64,000 nucleotides of DNA from Burkholderia metallica (GTDB lineage Bacteria; Pseudomonadota; Gammaproteobacteria; Burkholderiales; Burkholderiaceae): contig NZ_CADFDB010000015.1 in assembly GCF_902832845.1 (NCBI RefSeq), positions 1 through 64,000 on the forward strand, in the 5' to 3' direction. Of the stretch, positions 1 through 8,355 are shown piece after piece. The notes below the pieces were generated by a model. The model was not told where the DNA came from. It saw nothing but the letters and a program-made list of their open reading frames with translations, and did not search any database. Positions within the stretch are counted from its first letter, which is position 1. Every line of letters begins with the position of its first letter. The translations under genes were made by a program, and so were the position numbers.

Positions 1-78
1 TACAATCGACAGCGCATGCACACGTCGATCGGCTACTGCACTCCCGTGGAATACGAAACCCTACGCGCTGCTGCATGA
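1..78 (+). CDS. IS3-family transposase OrfB, C-terminal end (partial)
   Basis: The reading frame open from base 1 encodes YNRQRMHTSIGY followed by TPVEYE and a TGA at 76-78. This is the characteristic C-terminal signature of IS3-family OrfB (DDE integrase-type) transposases, which cut and rejoin IS ends. Only 25 residues lie in the window, so the subgroup cannot be given. The gene points rightward and its terminal repeat follows directly, abutting the truncated imuB. Confidence 0.8.
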   Translation, partial: YNRQRMHTSIGYCTPVEYETLRAAA

Positions 79-109
79 CATGCTGTACGTGAAAACGAGG
101 CAGGGTTAA
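1..109 (+). mobile_element. Right end of an IS3-family insertion sequence inside imuB
   Basis: After the transposase stop there are about 30 bases ending GAAAACGAGGCAGGGTTA, read outward as TAACCCTGCC, which fits an IS3-type terminal repeat. At about 109 the sequence becomes in-frame imuB on the minus strand. The left IS end and the target duplication lie outside the window, so the precise border is uncertain by a few bases. Confidence 0.65.
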
Positions 110-1040
110 GGTGTTCCTCGAAGCGGGTAGGGGCGCCCAATGCGATCTCGATCTCGGTCGGCGCGATCGCGTCCCGCCCGCGCTCGTGCTCGAGCAGCAG
201 CGCGAACGCGGCGACGTCCAACTGCTTCGCGGTCAACCAGCCGGTCAGCTGCAGGATGAGGCGCCGCGCGACGAACAGCAGCGCCTCGGCGTACTCGACG
301 CGATCCGTCAGTTCGACGCGCGTATCGAACGACGGCGGCATTTCGAGCCAGTCGTAGGCGGCCGGCGCGGTGCCGGCGACTTGGTCGAGCCAGTCTAGCA
401 ACTGCGTACCGCAGCGCTTTTTCAGCCCGGCGCGCGGCAAGCGCTGCAGGTCGGCCAGCGTTTCGCAACCCAGCTCGTCGAACCAGGTCGCATACCGGCG
501 TGCCTCGGGCGCCACGGCGAGCGGCACGCGTGAGAGCGCGCGGCGCAGCGATCGTGCGGAAAGCGCGAGCCCGCCGCGCAGGCCGCGGGCGATCATCCAC
601 GCGGCTGGGCCGGTCGACGCGACGGATACCGCTGCCGTGACGCCGAACGACGCGACGACGTCGCGCACGCGCTGGCGCAGCGCACGGATGCCGTGAAAGA
701 GGCGCAGGCTGGCCGTCACGTCGAGCAGCACCACGGCTTCGTCGGCGTCGACGACGCTCGGCGTGAACTGCAGCAGCGAATACGCGACGCCGAGCACGAG
801 CTCGCGTTCGCGCGCGGCGTCGCGCTCGCGGATCTGCGCGTCCGGCGCGAGCGACAGCATGCCACCGCGGCGCATGCCCGCGACAACGCCGAGCGCACGC
901 GCGGCGCGATCGAGCGCCACGACGCGGCCGCCCTCGAGCACGACCAGGCCGCGCGCATCGTCAGACGACGGCGCCGGCGATCGCGGCCGGAACGTTTCGA
1001 GGTTGAGGTGCGGCAGATGCACGCCGATCCACGTGGGCAT
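110..1040 (-). pseudogene. imuB: ImuB, Y-family polymerase-like protein, 3' end removed by an IS
   Basis: ImuB is a catalytically degenerate Y-family polymerase homologue. With ImuA and DnaE2 it forms the SOS mutasome for translesion synthesis. The N-terminal part is intact: it begins MPTWIGVHLPHL, followed by the DinB/UmuC-like core (LLDVTASLRLFHG) and the helix-hairpin region (ELGCETLADLQRLP). About 310 native residues remain, against roughly 480-500 in the family. The frame runs out through the IS terminal repeat and stops near 33, so the C-terminal region that contacts the clamp and partners is lost. The start overlaps the end of imuA by 80 bases, as expected for a coupled pair. Probably non-functional. 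Confidence 0.85.
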
Positions 1041-1677
1041 GGCGGTTCAACAGAATGGGAGACGGAAACAAAGGCACGTAAAGCGGCGTGTCGCGCGCCG
1101 GCCCGCGGCGCTTCACGATCGTGACTTCGACGCCATCGCGCTTCGGGGCCAGCGCGAGCCGCAGCGGCGCCGGCGACGCATCGCGCGCGGCGGCCGCCGG
1201 CCGGAACAGGAAAAAGAGTGCAGATCCGCTCTGCGCGGCCAGATTCAGGCGCCGCAGAGCGTCGGTGCGGACATGCGCCTGCCAGAGCAGCACGGCGGCG
1301 CAGGTGCCGGCGCGCAGCGCTTGCTCGGCCGCCCACAATGCATCGGCCGTACGCGGTGCCGGCAGCGCCACGAATCCGGACGGATCAACGCCCCAATACG
1401 CGAGCGCGAGCGGCTGCAACGCATGCGGCGGCTGGATTAGCACGACCGGCTTGCCCGACCCGCGCGCGAGCACGGGCGCGAGCAGCCGCAGCTCGCCGAT
1501 GCCGGGCTGCTGCGCGAGCAGTTCGACCAGCGCGCCGGCTGGCCAGCCGCCGCCGGGCAGTTCGGCGCTTAACGTCGGATGCCCGGTATCGACGCCGCGT
1601 GTGCCCGAGCGGGGCAGGTGCGACGCCTTCCACAGACTCGGATGAATCGCTTCCGGATGGGCGAGGGCGGGGTGCAT
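961..1677 (-). CDS. imuA: ImuA, SOS mutasome accessory protein
   Basis: ImuA (SulA/RecA-like fold) supports ImuB and DnaE2 in damage-induced mutagenesis. The protein begins MHPALAHPEAIHPSLW and contains LPGGGWPAGALVELLAQ, the typical start of the RecA-like core, with the usual basic C-terminus. A longer frame extends to 1818, but the ATG at 1677 is preferred: it gives the family N-terminus and lies 21 bases from a LexA box, which the longer version would bury in coding sequence. The length of 238 aa is normal. The gene appears intact although both neighbours, imuB and the SRAP gene, are broken. Confidence 0.85.
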   Translation of the reverse strand: MHPALAHPEAIHPSLWKASHLPRSGTRGVDTGHPTLSAELPGGGWPAGALVELLAQQPGIGELRLLAPVLARGSGKPVVLIQPPHALQPLALAYWGVDPSGFVALPAPRTADALWAAEQALRAGTCAAVLLWQAHVRTDALRRLNLAAQSGSALFFLFRPAAAARDASPAPLRLALAPKRDGVEVTIVKRRGPARDTPLYVPLFPSPILLNRHAHVDRRASAAPQPRNVPAAIAGAVV

Positions 1678-1697
1678 GGGGTCGGCTTCAAAAAACA

Positions 1698-1713
1698 CTG
1701 TACGTTTATACAG
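1698..1713. promoter_or_regulatory. LexA box upstream of imuA
   Basis: CTGTACGTTTATACAG is a perfect CTGT-N8-ACAG LexA operator, 20 bases before the imuA ATG. It predicts SOS-inducible transcription of imuA-imuB. Confidence 0.88.
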
Positions 1714-1750
1714 TATGCCACAGCTTTCGGACCCATCAACCCCCGTGCGT

Positions 1751-1879
1751 CTATGCCGCCAGCTGGTGCTCGTAGTATGGCCGTTCGCGATCGGTGAGGA
1801 TCTCGCGCAGCTGAGCACGCCGGGATGGATCCGGCGCTAGCCAGGCGTCGACGTTCGAGGATTTAATTGGCACGATGCA
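1751..1879 (-). pseudogene. SRAP (HMCES/YedK) gene, severed C-terminal fragment
   Basis: The minus strand encodes 42 residues, CIVPIKSSNVDAWLAPD onward to ERPYYEHQLAA and a stop at 1751-1753. This is the C-terminus of SRAP-domain proteins, which crosslink to abasic sites in single-stranded DNA. The missing N-terminal 262 residues lie 15 kb away at 16,897-17,688, ending ...AAGHDRC. Joined at the shared cysteine codon the two parts give a complete protein of normal length. The similarity ends exactly at TGC (1877-1879), where the arsenic element begins. In the ancestral order this gene preceded imuA on the same strand. Confidence 0.85.
1874..1879 (+). other. Left attachment core (GATGCA) of the arsenic element
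   Basis: The six bases GATGCA at the left junction match GACGCA at 16,900-16,905 at five of six positions. Both include the SRAP cysteine codon where homology stops. This is consistent with a short crossover core used by tyrosine recombinases. The core assignment is inferred from the split gene. Confidence 0.6.
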
Positions 1880-1916
1880 CCTGTAGGAATACTTCATTTT
1901 GTTAGTAAGAAATGTG

Positions 1917-1945
1917 TTGACAGACATGGCACTCTGTACTGCTAT
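1917..1945 (+). promoter_or_regulatory. Putative promoter of the recombinase operon
   Basis: TTGACA at 1917-1922, a 17-base spacer and TGCTAT at 1940-1945 form a plausible sigma-70 promoter, 46 bases before the first gene of the operon and just inside the element's left end. Confidence 0.5.
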
Positions 1946-1991
1946 TCAATTTCTTTGAGAAGAGTAGCGGGATGGGGGTCCGGGGGAAGGG

Positions 1992-2291
1992 ATGCGGCCT
2001 GTGGATAACTCGGAACTAGAGCGGCTGCGCGGCCTCGCAGTGCTCGACGTGCTTCATCTGATGGCCGAACACACGAAGCTCGATCGGGACTTCGCTCCTG
2101 TGCGCGCCTTCAACACCCGACGCGTGCACGTGACTGCTGCCGGCGCCGACTGGGAGTTGTTGGTCGACGGCGCTCGCTTCTTCGACACGCGGGAACGCAA
2201 GGGCGGCGGCGGTGCCGTCGACCTCGTGATGCACCTATGGCGCGTGCCATTCAAGCAAGCGGTGAAGATGTTGCGCGAGGCCGGCGCGTGA
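1992..2291 (+). CDS. CHC2/primase-like small protein heading the recombinase operon
   Basis: The 99-aa product resembles the N-terminal segment of DUF3991/TOPRIM and CHC2-type primase proteins: RVHVTAAG, then RKGGGGAVDLVMHLW, then FKQAVKMLRE. The GGGGAxDLxMHL motif is the recognisable part. It has no cysteines, so it cannot form the zinc knuckle of true CHC2 domains. An AG-rich stretch (GGGGGAAGGG) precedes the ATG. Its stop overlaps the GTG of the first recombinase by 4 bases, so it belongs to the same operon. A DNA-binding role in recombination is inference. It could also be a captured primase fragment. Confidence 0.6.
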   Translation: MRPVDNSELERLRGLAVLDVLHLMAEHTKLDRDFAPVRAFNTRRVHVTAAGADWELLVDGARFFDTRERKGGGGAVDLVMHLWRVPFKQAVKMLREAGA

Positions 2292-3466
2292 GGTATGTAC
2301 GTGCCACCGAGGAGTTCGTCTTCGCCGGACGACCGCGGCCGGGATTCCCCTTGATCCTCGACGACTCGATGACGCCCGCGCAGCCGTTCCACGACTACCT
2401 GCTGTACCGGTTGCTCGAGCGTGGCAAGACGCTGGATCCCAAGACTTGGGAGGCGTATGGGCGCCGGCTCTGGGATTTCGCCCGATTTCTGCAGGCGAAC
2501 GATTGGAGCTGGAACGATCCATTCATGTCGGTTGGGCAGAGCGTCGTGCGTGTCTACCGCGACTGGCAGGCTCAAGACCTCAAACTGGACCCGGCAACCG
2601 TCAACGACCGGTTGAGGTTGGTTGCAGCGATGTACCAATGGGCACATGAGCGCGGGCGGATCGACCGCTTGCCCTTCGGCTGTTCCGATATCGCCGTGTA
2701 CGGCATTGAGCATGACCTGGCCCACGTCACTGGCGGTCGCAAGACGTTGAGCCGTCCGGCAGTGCTGCTCAACGAATGGGACAAGGAACCCGCGTTCCTG
2801 ACAGTAGACCAACTGAAGATCGCGCGGCAATCGATACGCTCTGCATCGCAACGGCTGCTGTTCGATCTGATGGCGCGGGTTGGTCTGCGCTCAGTCGAGG
2901 CACGCACCTTCCCTCTGTCGTACGTGTTTGATCCCAGTGCCCAAAAAGCTCTGAAGCCGGGCACCTTTATCGAAGTGCGCCTCGACCCGCGGGACATGGA
3001 GATCAAGTTGAACAAGGCCCGGGTCGTGCACGTGCCATACAGCCTGATGGAGGACATGTACGCATACACGACATACGAGCGCAACGGTCTCGTAGGAGCG
3101 GCGGAGCGTAAGGAACTGGTCCTGACGATCCACGGCCAGCGCTACAGCAAGGAAGCCGCGGTGAAGGTCTGCACGGATCTCAGCAACCGGGTCGGCTTCC
3201 GGGTACGCCCGCTCATGCTGCGTCACAGCTACGCGATTCATACCCTGCTGCTGTTGCGCAGCCGTCCCGAGATCAAGCTCGAGCCGCTCATGTACGTCCG
3301 CGATCGTCTCGGTCACGCGAGTGTCCAAACCACAATGGTGTACCTGCAGCAGATCGAGCGGCTGTTGGGCGCCGAGGCGCTGGCGATGATGGACGAGTTT
3401 GACAGGCTCTACGGGGTGAGCAAAGCCTTGGCCTCGGCGCCGCAGGTATCCACCGTTGATCCTTGA
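2288..3466 (+). CDS. Tyrosine recombinase 1 of the trio (TnpA-like)
   Basis: This 392-aa site-specific recombinase resembles Tn554 TnpA in size and position. Near the C-terminus are VGLRSVEA (arginine of box I), LMLRHSYA (box II), and RLGHASVQTTMVYLQ with the candidate nucleophilic tyrosine. The histidine normally found in the HxxR motif is leucine here. A longer frame begins at 2237 inside the preceding gene. The GTG at 2288 is chosen because it gives the same 4-base start/stop overlap (GTGA) seen at the other junctions of this operon. It probably acts with the next two recombinases on the element ends. Confidence 0.85.
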   Translation: MRYVRATEEFVFAGRPRPGFPLILDDSMTPAQPFHDYLLYRLLERGKTLDPKTWEAYGRRLWDFARFLQANDWSWNDPFMSVGQSVVRVYRDWQAQDLKLDPATVNDRLRLVAAMYQWAHERGRIDRLPFGCSDIAVYGIEHDLAHVTGGRKTLSRPAVLLNEWDKEPAFLTVDQLKIARQSIRSASQRLLFDLMARVGLRSVEARTFPLSYVFDPSAQKALKPGTFIEVRLDPRDMEIKLNKARVVHVPYSLMEDMYAYTTYERNGLVGAAERKELVLTIHGQRYSKEAAVKVCTDLSNRVGFRVRPLMLRHSYAIHTLLLLRSRPEIKLEPLMYVRDRLGHASVQTTMVYLQQIERLLGAEALAMMDEFDRLYGVSKALASAPQVSTVDP

Positions 3467-5382
3467 CACTGAGCCACGCCATGGGCAGAACGAAGAACTA
3501 CAACGTCAGCGAGAATCGCGCCGCGCCGGTCGGCGCCACATCGGCGTCACGCGAATCGCCGAGGGCCAGCGCCGACGACACCTGCATCGACATGGCGACG
3601 CTGTTGGGGCGAGAGGCCCGCTTCCCTCAGAGAATCAAGACGCTCGATCTTCGTGACTGGCTGGGACGTGGCATCGACGACTGGGTGTGCACATCCGGCT
3701 TCTGCCTCAAGGCGATGCTGCTCTCTGGCGCGCGCGCGACAGCCTCCGTCACCACGTACTTCGGGCAATTGCATTACCTGTTCGAGTACCTCACGGGCAG
3801 TTCGCAAACATCTGTGCCCCCGAGGCCGAAGCTCCCGTCGGACCTGTCTCCGCAACATGTCCAGCACTTCATCGGCTGGCTGCAGAAGCGGGCGCAGGCT
3901 GCAGATTGGAGACCGAGTTCGACGCGCAATACCTACCGGGCCGTCAAGACCGTACTCACCGAAATGTTCGTACAGGGCTTCATCGAGGGTGAGCCTTCGC
4001 GCTTTTTCCGGCACAGTGCGTTACCGTGGAGCTGCGAAGACAGTCTGCAAACTAGCCTGAGTGACGCGGAGCAAGAGCGCCTGGCCAAGGCTATCAAGTC
4101 CGATCTCGTTGATGTTCACCACGGCCGTCTGCCGCTGAAGCAAGGTGCCGTGCAGGGTCTCAGGCTATTGCTGGTGGCGCATCGCCAGGGGCTCAACCCG
4201 ACGCCCCTGCTCGAGATGTGCCGTGACGCGTTGGCGCCGGGATTCCTGCCTGGCACGATCCGCATGCGCACTGCCAAGCACCGCAGCAAAAAGGTCCGTT
4301 CCAGTATCGGCCGCGCCGCTCTTGAACGGCAAGCGTCAACGCAACCGAGCGAGCCCCCCGCCGAGCAAGACCTTTGTTTCGACCTCTCTGAAGGCGCTGT
4401 GCTGCAGCAAGCCATCGCGAGCACCCGCGAGCTGGTGTGTGAGGCACCGCCCGCCCTGAAGCAGCGAATCTGGTTGTATCGCGCTGAAGCAAGTGCTGGG
4501 TCGATAAAGAGGGGCAACATCACCTGTCTCGACAGCAGGTCCCTCCGTAGGGCGATCCAAGGCGTCATCCAACGCCACAACCTGCTGGGAGACGACGGCC
4601 TGCCGTTGCGCCTCAATCTTAGTCGCCTGCGCAAAAGCCGCTTTGACCGCGCACTGCGTACCGCCGACGGCGACATCGCGACCACTGCCAACCTGATGGG
4701 TAACACGCCGAGGGTCGCCGGGGCGAACTACCCGTCGATGAACGCGGCGCGCAAGGCCGAAGCGGCGAGCTTCATGAACGGCGACTACACTGCTTTGATG
4801 CGGACCGAAGGTCAGGCGCCGAGGGGGCCCGAGATCCAGCCAGTGCAAGTGCGGCCCTTCAGGCTCGGCAAAGACGGCGCAAGCGCCTTGCCGACTCCGA
4901 CGCCGGTCTCTGCGTGCTCGGATTCGATCAGCGGCGAGCACGCGCCGAATGACGGCCACAGCCACTGCGACCGCTACGTCATGTGCTTGTTCTGCTCGAG
5001 CTTTGCCATCGTCGGCACCGTGGACGAACTCTGGCGCCTGTTCAGCTTCCAGATGTTCGCGCAAGCCGAACTTGACTACCTTGACGAAGCCCTGGGTCCG
5101 GAGCGCACGGCCGACGGCCTGCTCGAGGACCTGCGTGATCGATACCGGGTGGCCATCCCCTATATCGACGATTTCACTCAGCGCCAGTTCGCGCGCAGCG
5201 GGGTCGCGCAGGCTCGTGCCAGGACCGCCTCAGGCCTGCACCCCTACTGGCAGCACCAGATGACCATGAGTAGCCGCGCACGCAGCCGTGTCTTAGCGCC
5301 GGAACCGCACGATGACGCATCGCAGAGCGTCGCTGTCGGACTGCAGGCTCGCAGAACGCGCCGGGCAGGACCCAGGGCATGA
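3463..5382 (+). CDS. Tyrosine recombinase 2 of the trio (TnpB-like)
   Basis: The 639-aa protein corresponds to TnpB of Tn554-type elements in length and position. The catalytic domain lies in the second half: HRQGLNPTPLLEM, then SRLRKSRFDRAL, then LMGNTPRVAGANYPS with the candidate tyrosine. Serine replaces the HxxR histidine and asparagine replaces the GH histidine, so it may be an architectural or half-active partner. A cysteine/histidine-rich tail (HCDRYVMCLFC) follows. The TTG at 3463 overlaps the preceding stop by 4 bases. An in-frame ATG at 3481 is the alternative start. Confidence 0.82.
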   Translation: MTLSHAMGRTKNYNVSENRAAPVGATSASRESPRASADDTCIDMATLLGREARFPQRIKTLDLRDWLGRGIDDWVCTSGFCLKAMLLSGARATASVTTYFGQLHYLFEYLTGSSQTSVPPRPKLPSDLSPQHVQHFIGWLQKRAQAADWRPSSTRNTYRAVKTVLTEMFVQGFIEGEPSRFFRHSALPWSCEDSLQTSLSDAEQERLAKAIKSDLVDVHHGRLPLKQGAVQGLRLLLVAHRQGLNPTPLLEMCRDALAPGFLPGTIRMRTAKHRSKKVRSSIGRAALERQASTQPSEPPAEQDLCFDLSEGAVLQQAIASTRELVCEAPPALKQRIWLYRAEASAGSIKRGNITCLDSRSLRRAIQGVIQRHNLLGDDGLPLRLNLSRLRKSRFDRALRTADGDIATTANLMGNTPRVAGANYPSMNAARKAEAASFMNGDYTALMRTEGQAPRGPEIQPVQVRPFRLGKDGASALPTPTPVSACSDSISGEHAPNDGHSHCDRYVMCLFCSSFAIVGTVDELWRLFSFQMFAQAELDYLDEALGPERTADGLLEDLRDRYRVAIPYIDDFTQRQFARSGVAQARARTASGLHPYWQHQMTMSSRARSRVLAPEPHDDASQSVAVGLQARRTRRAGPRA

Positions 5383-7331
5383 GTCACACCTCTGCCTTGG
5401 TCCTTGGTACGCCCCAAGAACACGCTGAAGACCTTGTCGTGCCGGTCGGCTCTATGCCGGCGCCACGTGCCCTGCGGGCCTTCGAGTTGCTGGCGGCTCA
5501 GCCGATCAGCTTGGTCGGCATCCCGCCGGCTGAGCGTGACGCCATCGTGGTGACCGCCGTGGCTGATGCCGCTGGCCACGAGCACCCAGTGAGCCGCTTC
5601 GGCGACCGCGTCTGGGACCTCGCGTCGGAGGTCGAGGCGAAGAACCGCAAGGGTTCGGCCTCGAAGATCGTCTGGCCGGACGATGTGCCGAACGCGCTGG
5701 TCGACGATGCCAAGGCGGCACTCTACTGCGCCCAGCGACGCGGCCCCCGTGGGCGGCAGTGGTCGGGTAGCTCTATTGCGGAGATTGGCCACAGGGCCGT
5801 CCAGGTGCTGAGGCACCTCGCACAATTGGGGCTGGGCGACTTCAGTCAGGTACGCGCGCTGCACCTGTCTGATCACATTACGGATCTGCGGCGCACGCTC
5901 AAGCCGATGTCCGTGCATAAGCGGCTGCAGATTATCGACCTCGTGTGGTCATTCCACATGGAAGTCCTGCACCCGTTGCCTGAGCACCCGTGGATGGGGC
6001 TTGCCCTCTGGGACGTATGTGGCGGTAACGAGGGCGACCGGGGGCCATCGGGCCGCACCGGCATGACCCCTGTGATTCCGCGCTCGGTGCAGCGCATACT
6101 CTTTGCTCACTGCGAAGCCAGCCTCGCTCAGGCAGAGGACCTGTTCTGGGCTCGAGACGCTGGTGAAGTCGGAGCCCCCAATCGCGCCGCGCTCACCGCG
6201 ATCCGCAATGCGGTCCTGTATCTGCTGCAGATCTCTTCGGGAATGCGAAACTCGGAGAGCACCGGCGTCACCAGCGGGTGTTGGCGTACCGAACAGCGCA
6301 ACGGCGTGACGTATCACTGGGTGCGCACGCGCGAGATCAAGACGACCGGCGGAGCCGAGGTCGACTTCCTGGTGCCCCCGGAGGCCATCAGCGCGCTCGA
6401 GATCCTGCAGCGCTACGCCGAACCGCTGCAGGCTCGGTTGGCCGACGAGGCACGATGGCTCGAAGACGTACTGGCACAGGGCCCCGATCTCACTGGTCAC
6501 CTGAGTAACGGCATGAAGATGGCTGAGGCCGCGCACCGCCTGAACCATGTGCGTGGAATCGGCCGGCATCTGGTTCTGGGCCTGAACGTGAAAGCCTCTG
6601 ACCACTTGGGAACCGGGTCGCGGGTCGAGGTGCTGAGCTCAACTTCCTGCGCCTACCAATTGAAGCAACTGGCTGTGGCTGCCGGGACGGAGTGGGACCT
6701 GGCCAACCATCAGTGCCGTCGCACCTTCGCCTACAACGTCGCAAACTCGCGTCTGGGGCGAATGGGCCTCGTCTTCCTGAAGTGGCAACTCAAACATGCG
6801 TCGATGTCGTGGACGCAGCTTTACGCCGCCAGCCCCTACCAGGATCACGCGCTATATCGTGAGTTCGAGGAGGAGATGTTCGAGGCGCGGCTGGGGCTGC
6901 TGGAAGGTTGGGCACATCCCGATGCACTGCTTAGCGGGGGCGCCGGCAAGAAGATCATGCAGACGCGGGCTCGTGCCGCACGAGACCTCAAGCAGCTCCT
7001 GAGACAAACGGCCGAGTCGGTCGAACTGCGCAGCACCGGACACGCGTGGTGCATCAGTGGCACGCACGGCTGTCACGGCCAAGGGGTGTACGATCCGTCA
7101 ATGTGCGGTGGTTGCTCGCAGGCCATCATCGACCAGGGACAAGCATCTGCGTGGCAAATGATCCACCTGGACAACCTGCGGCTAGCGGCGATCACCGATT
7201 GCGGCCCCGTCGTGGCCGACAAGGCGCGGCGGGCGGTCGAGCGCTCGAAGCAGGTGCTGCACAATCTCGGCTGCGCGCTGCCGACCGATGACCAGGCCCA
7301 GGCGTATACGGCCGCGCGGGAGGGCGCATGA
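5379..7331 (+). CDS. Tyrosine recombinase 3 of the trio
   Basis: The 650-aa recombinase has the most complete catalytic set of the three: SSGMRNSE (arginine), NHQCRRTFAY (HxxR) and LKHASMSWTQLYAA (histidine and tyrosine). The C-terminus has a cysteine/histidine cluster (WCISGTHGCHGQG and CGGC) that could bind zinc, as in TnpB-type partners. Its ATG overlaps the previous stop (ATGA) and its own stop overlaps the next ATG. Tn554 has only two recombinases, so this third large one places the module nearer recombinase-in-trio elements. Exact roles in integration and excision are not known. Confidence 0.85.
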   Translation: MSHTSALVLGTPQEHAEDLVVPVGSMPAPRALRAFELLAAQPISLVGIPPAERDAIVVTAVADAAGHEHPVSRFGDRVWDLASEVEAKNRKGSASKIVWPDDVPNALVDDAKAALYCAQRRGPRGRQWSGSSIAEIGHRAVQVLRHLAQLGLGDFSQVRALHLSDHITDLRRTLKPMSVHKRLQIIDLVWSFHMEVLHPLPEHPWMGLALWDVCGGNEGDRGPSGRTGMTPVIPRSVQRILFAHCEASLAQAEDLFWARDAGEVGAPNRAALTAIRNAVLYLLQISSGMRNSESTGVTSGCWRTEQRNGVTYHWVRTREIKTTGGAEVDFLVPPEAISALEILQRYAEPLQARLADEARWLEDVLAQGPDLTGHLSNGMKMAEAAHRLNHVRGIGRHLVLGLNVKASDHLGTGSRVEVLSSTSCAYQLKQLAVAAGTEWDLANHQCRRTFAYNVANSRLGRMGLVFLKWQLKHASMSWTQLYAASPYQDHALYREFEEEMFEARLGLLEGWAHPDALLSGGAGKKIMQTRARAARDLKQLLRQTAESVELRSTGHAWCISGTHGCHGQGVYDPSMCGGCSQAIIDQGQASAWQMIHLDNLRLAAITDCGPVVADKARRAVERSKQVLHNLGCALPTDDQAQAYTAAREGA

Positions 7332-7765
7332 GCACCCGTGCAGGCACCACGCCCGCCGAGCCCCAGACCGAGTCGGCGCCGCGTCGCCGGAGCAGAGGGA
7401 AGACGCGGGAGGAACTGCAACTGGCGATGCTGCGGGTCAAGAACAAGGGGCTGAAGCTGAGCATCTCCGCAGTTGCCACCGAGGCCGGCGTGAGCGCCGG
7501 CCTCATCCACAACACGTATCCCGACATCGCCGAAGAGATCCGCGCTCAAGTCGGTCGGGGCACTCGGCAGCAGCGCGACGCCAAGGTTGCGGAGGTCAAG
7601 GAAGTAAGAGGGCGGTTGAAGGCCCTGCGCATGGAGCGAGACGCTGCACTGGCCGACGTCGCGAGGCTGGCCTCAATCAATGAAACGCTGCGTCAGGAGG
7701 TCGCAATGTTGCGGGCGGCAGCTTCTGGAAAGATGGTCGTTTTGCCCCCTCAGATGGACGTTTAA
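7328..7765 (+). CDS. TnpC-like small DNA-binding protein
   Basis: The 145-aa product has a basic N-terminus, a TetR-like helix-turn-helix (ISAVATEAGVSAGLIHNTYPDI, about residues 50-70) and a long C-terminal coiled coil (about residues 85-130). This matches TnpC/DUF6262-type proteins that accompany Tn554-family recombinases and influence the efficiency and orientation of transposition. The start overlaps the recombinase 3 stop by 4 bases (ATGA), so it is the last gene of the five-gene operon. It might be annotated as a TetR regulator, but it lacks a ligand domain. Confidence 0.75.
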   Translation: MSTRAGTTPAEPQTESAPRRRSRGKTREELQLAMLRVKNKGLKLSISAVATEAGVSAGLIHNTYPDIAEEIRAQVGRGTRQQRDAKVAEVKEVRGRLKALRMERDAALADVARLASINETLRQEVAMLRAAASGKMVVLPPQMDV

Positions 7766-7904
7766 GCCGTTTGCTTGGATCCCTTTGGTCTCGCCGCATT
7801 TTACCGGTGAAAGTCGGTCTAGCTGAGGCGCAGTCCCGATGAGATGGTTCGGACCAAGGTACGTCGCTCATGTTGCGTCGATCTGTCGGTGTTCCTGTCA
7901 AAGC

Positions 7905-8333
7905 CTACAGAACTCGCAACATCGAAGCGGCCGACCCCGGACATACGCCCTGGAATTGGCTCGACGCCAACACCAAGGGCGGTACGTCGTCGCGCGCAAC
8001 GCGCACGAAGCCCTGACGGGTGAAATAGTTCTCCGCGGTCGTGGTGAGGAGCACTAGCGACCGGACTTGTAGCGAATGACACGCGGCGACTAGCTGCGAC
8101 ACGATACGCTGCCCCACACCAGAACCGCGGGCATGTTCCGCCACCGCAATGGAGCGCAAAAGCGCAGCGTCGCGGTAATGCTCAATGCCGCCGCACCCGC
8201 ACATCGTCGAACCTTCCATTGCGACCACAAAATCCTGCAAATGATCGCTCACACCGACGACAGGCAGACCGCATTGATGCAGCAGGGTTTCAATCGACGC
8301 CAGGTCATCGACAGTGGCGGGACGGATCTCCAT
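7905..8333 (-). CDS. arsN2: GNAT acetyltransferase, ArsN2-like
   Basis: The 142-aa GNAT-fold protein begins MEIRPATVDDLASIETLLHQ and carries the acetyl-CoA pyrophosphate-binding loop in EHARGSGVGQRIV. ArsN-type acetyltransferases occur in ars operons. ArsN1 acetylates the organoarsenical antibiotic arsinothricin, while the substrate of ArsN2 types is not settled. It is the last gene of the ars operon, 22 bases after arsH. The symbol rests on operon context and overall resemblance. Confidence 0.72.
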   Translation of the reverse strand: MEIRPATVDDLASIETLLHQCGLPVVGVSDHLQDFVVAMEGSTMCGCGGIEHYRDAALLRSIAVAEHARGSGVGQRIVSQLVAACHSLQVRSLVLLTTTAENYFTRQGFVRVARDDVPPLVLASSQFQGVCPGSAASMLRVL

Positions 8334-8355
8334 TTGTCACTCCTTGGACGGGGTT

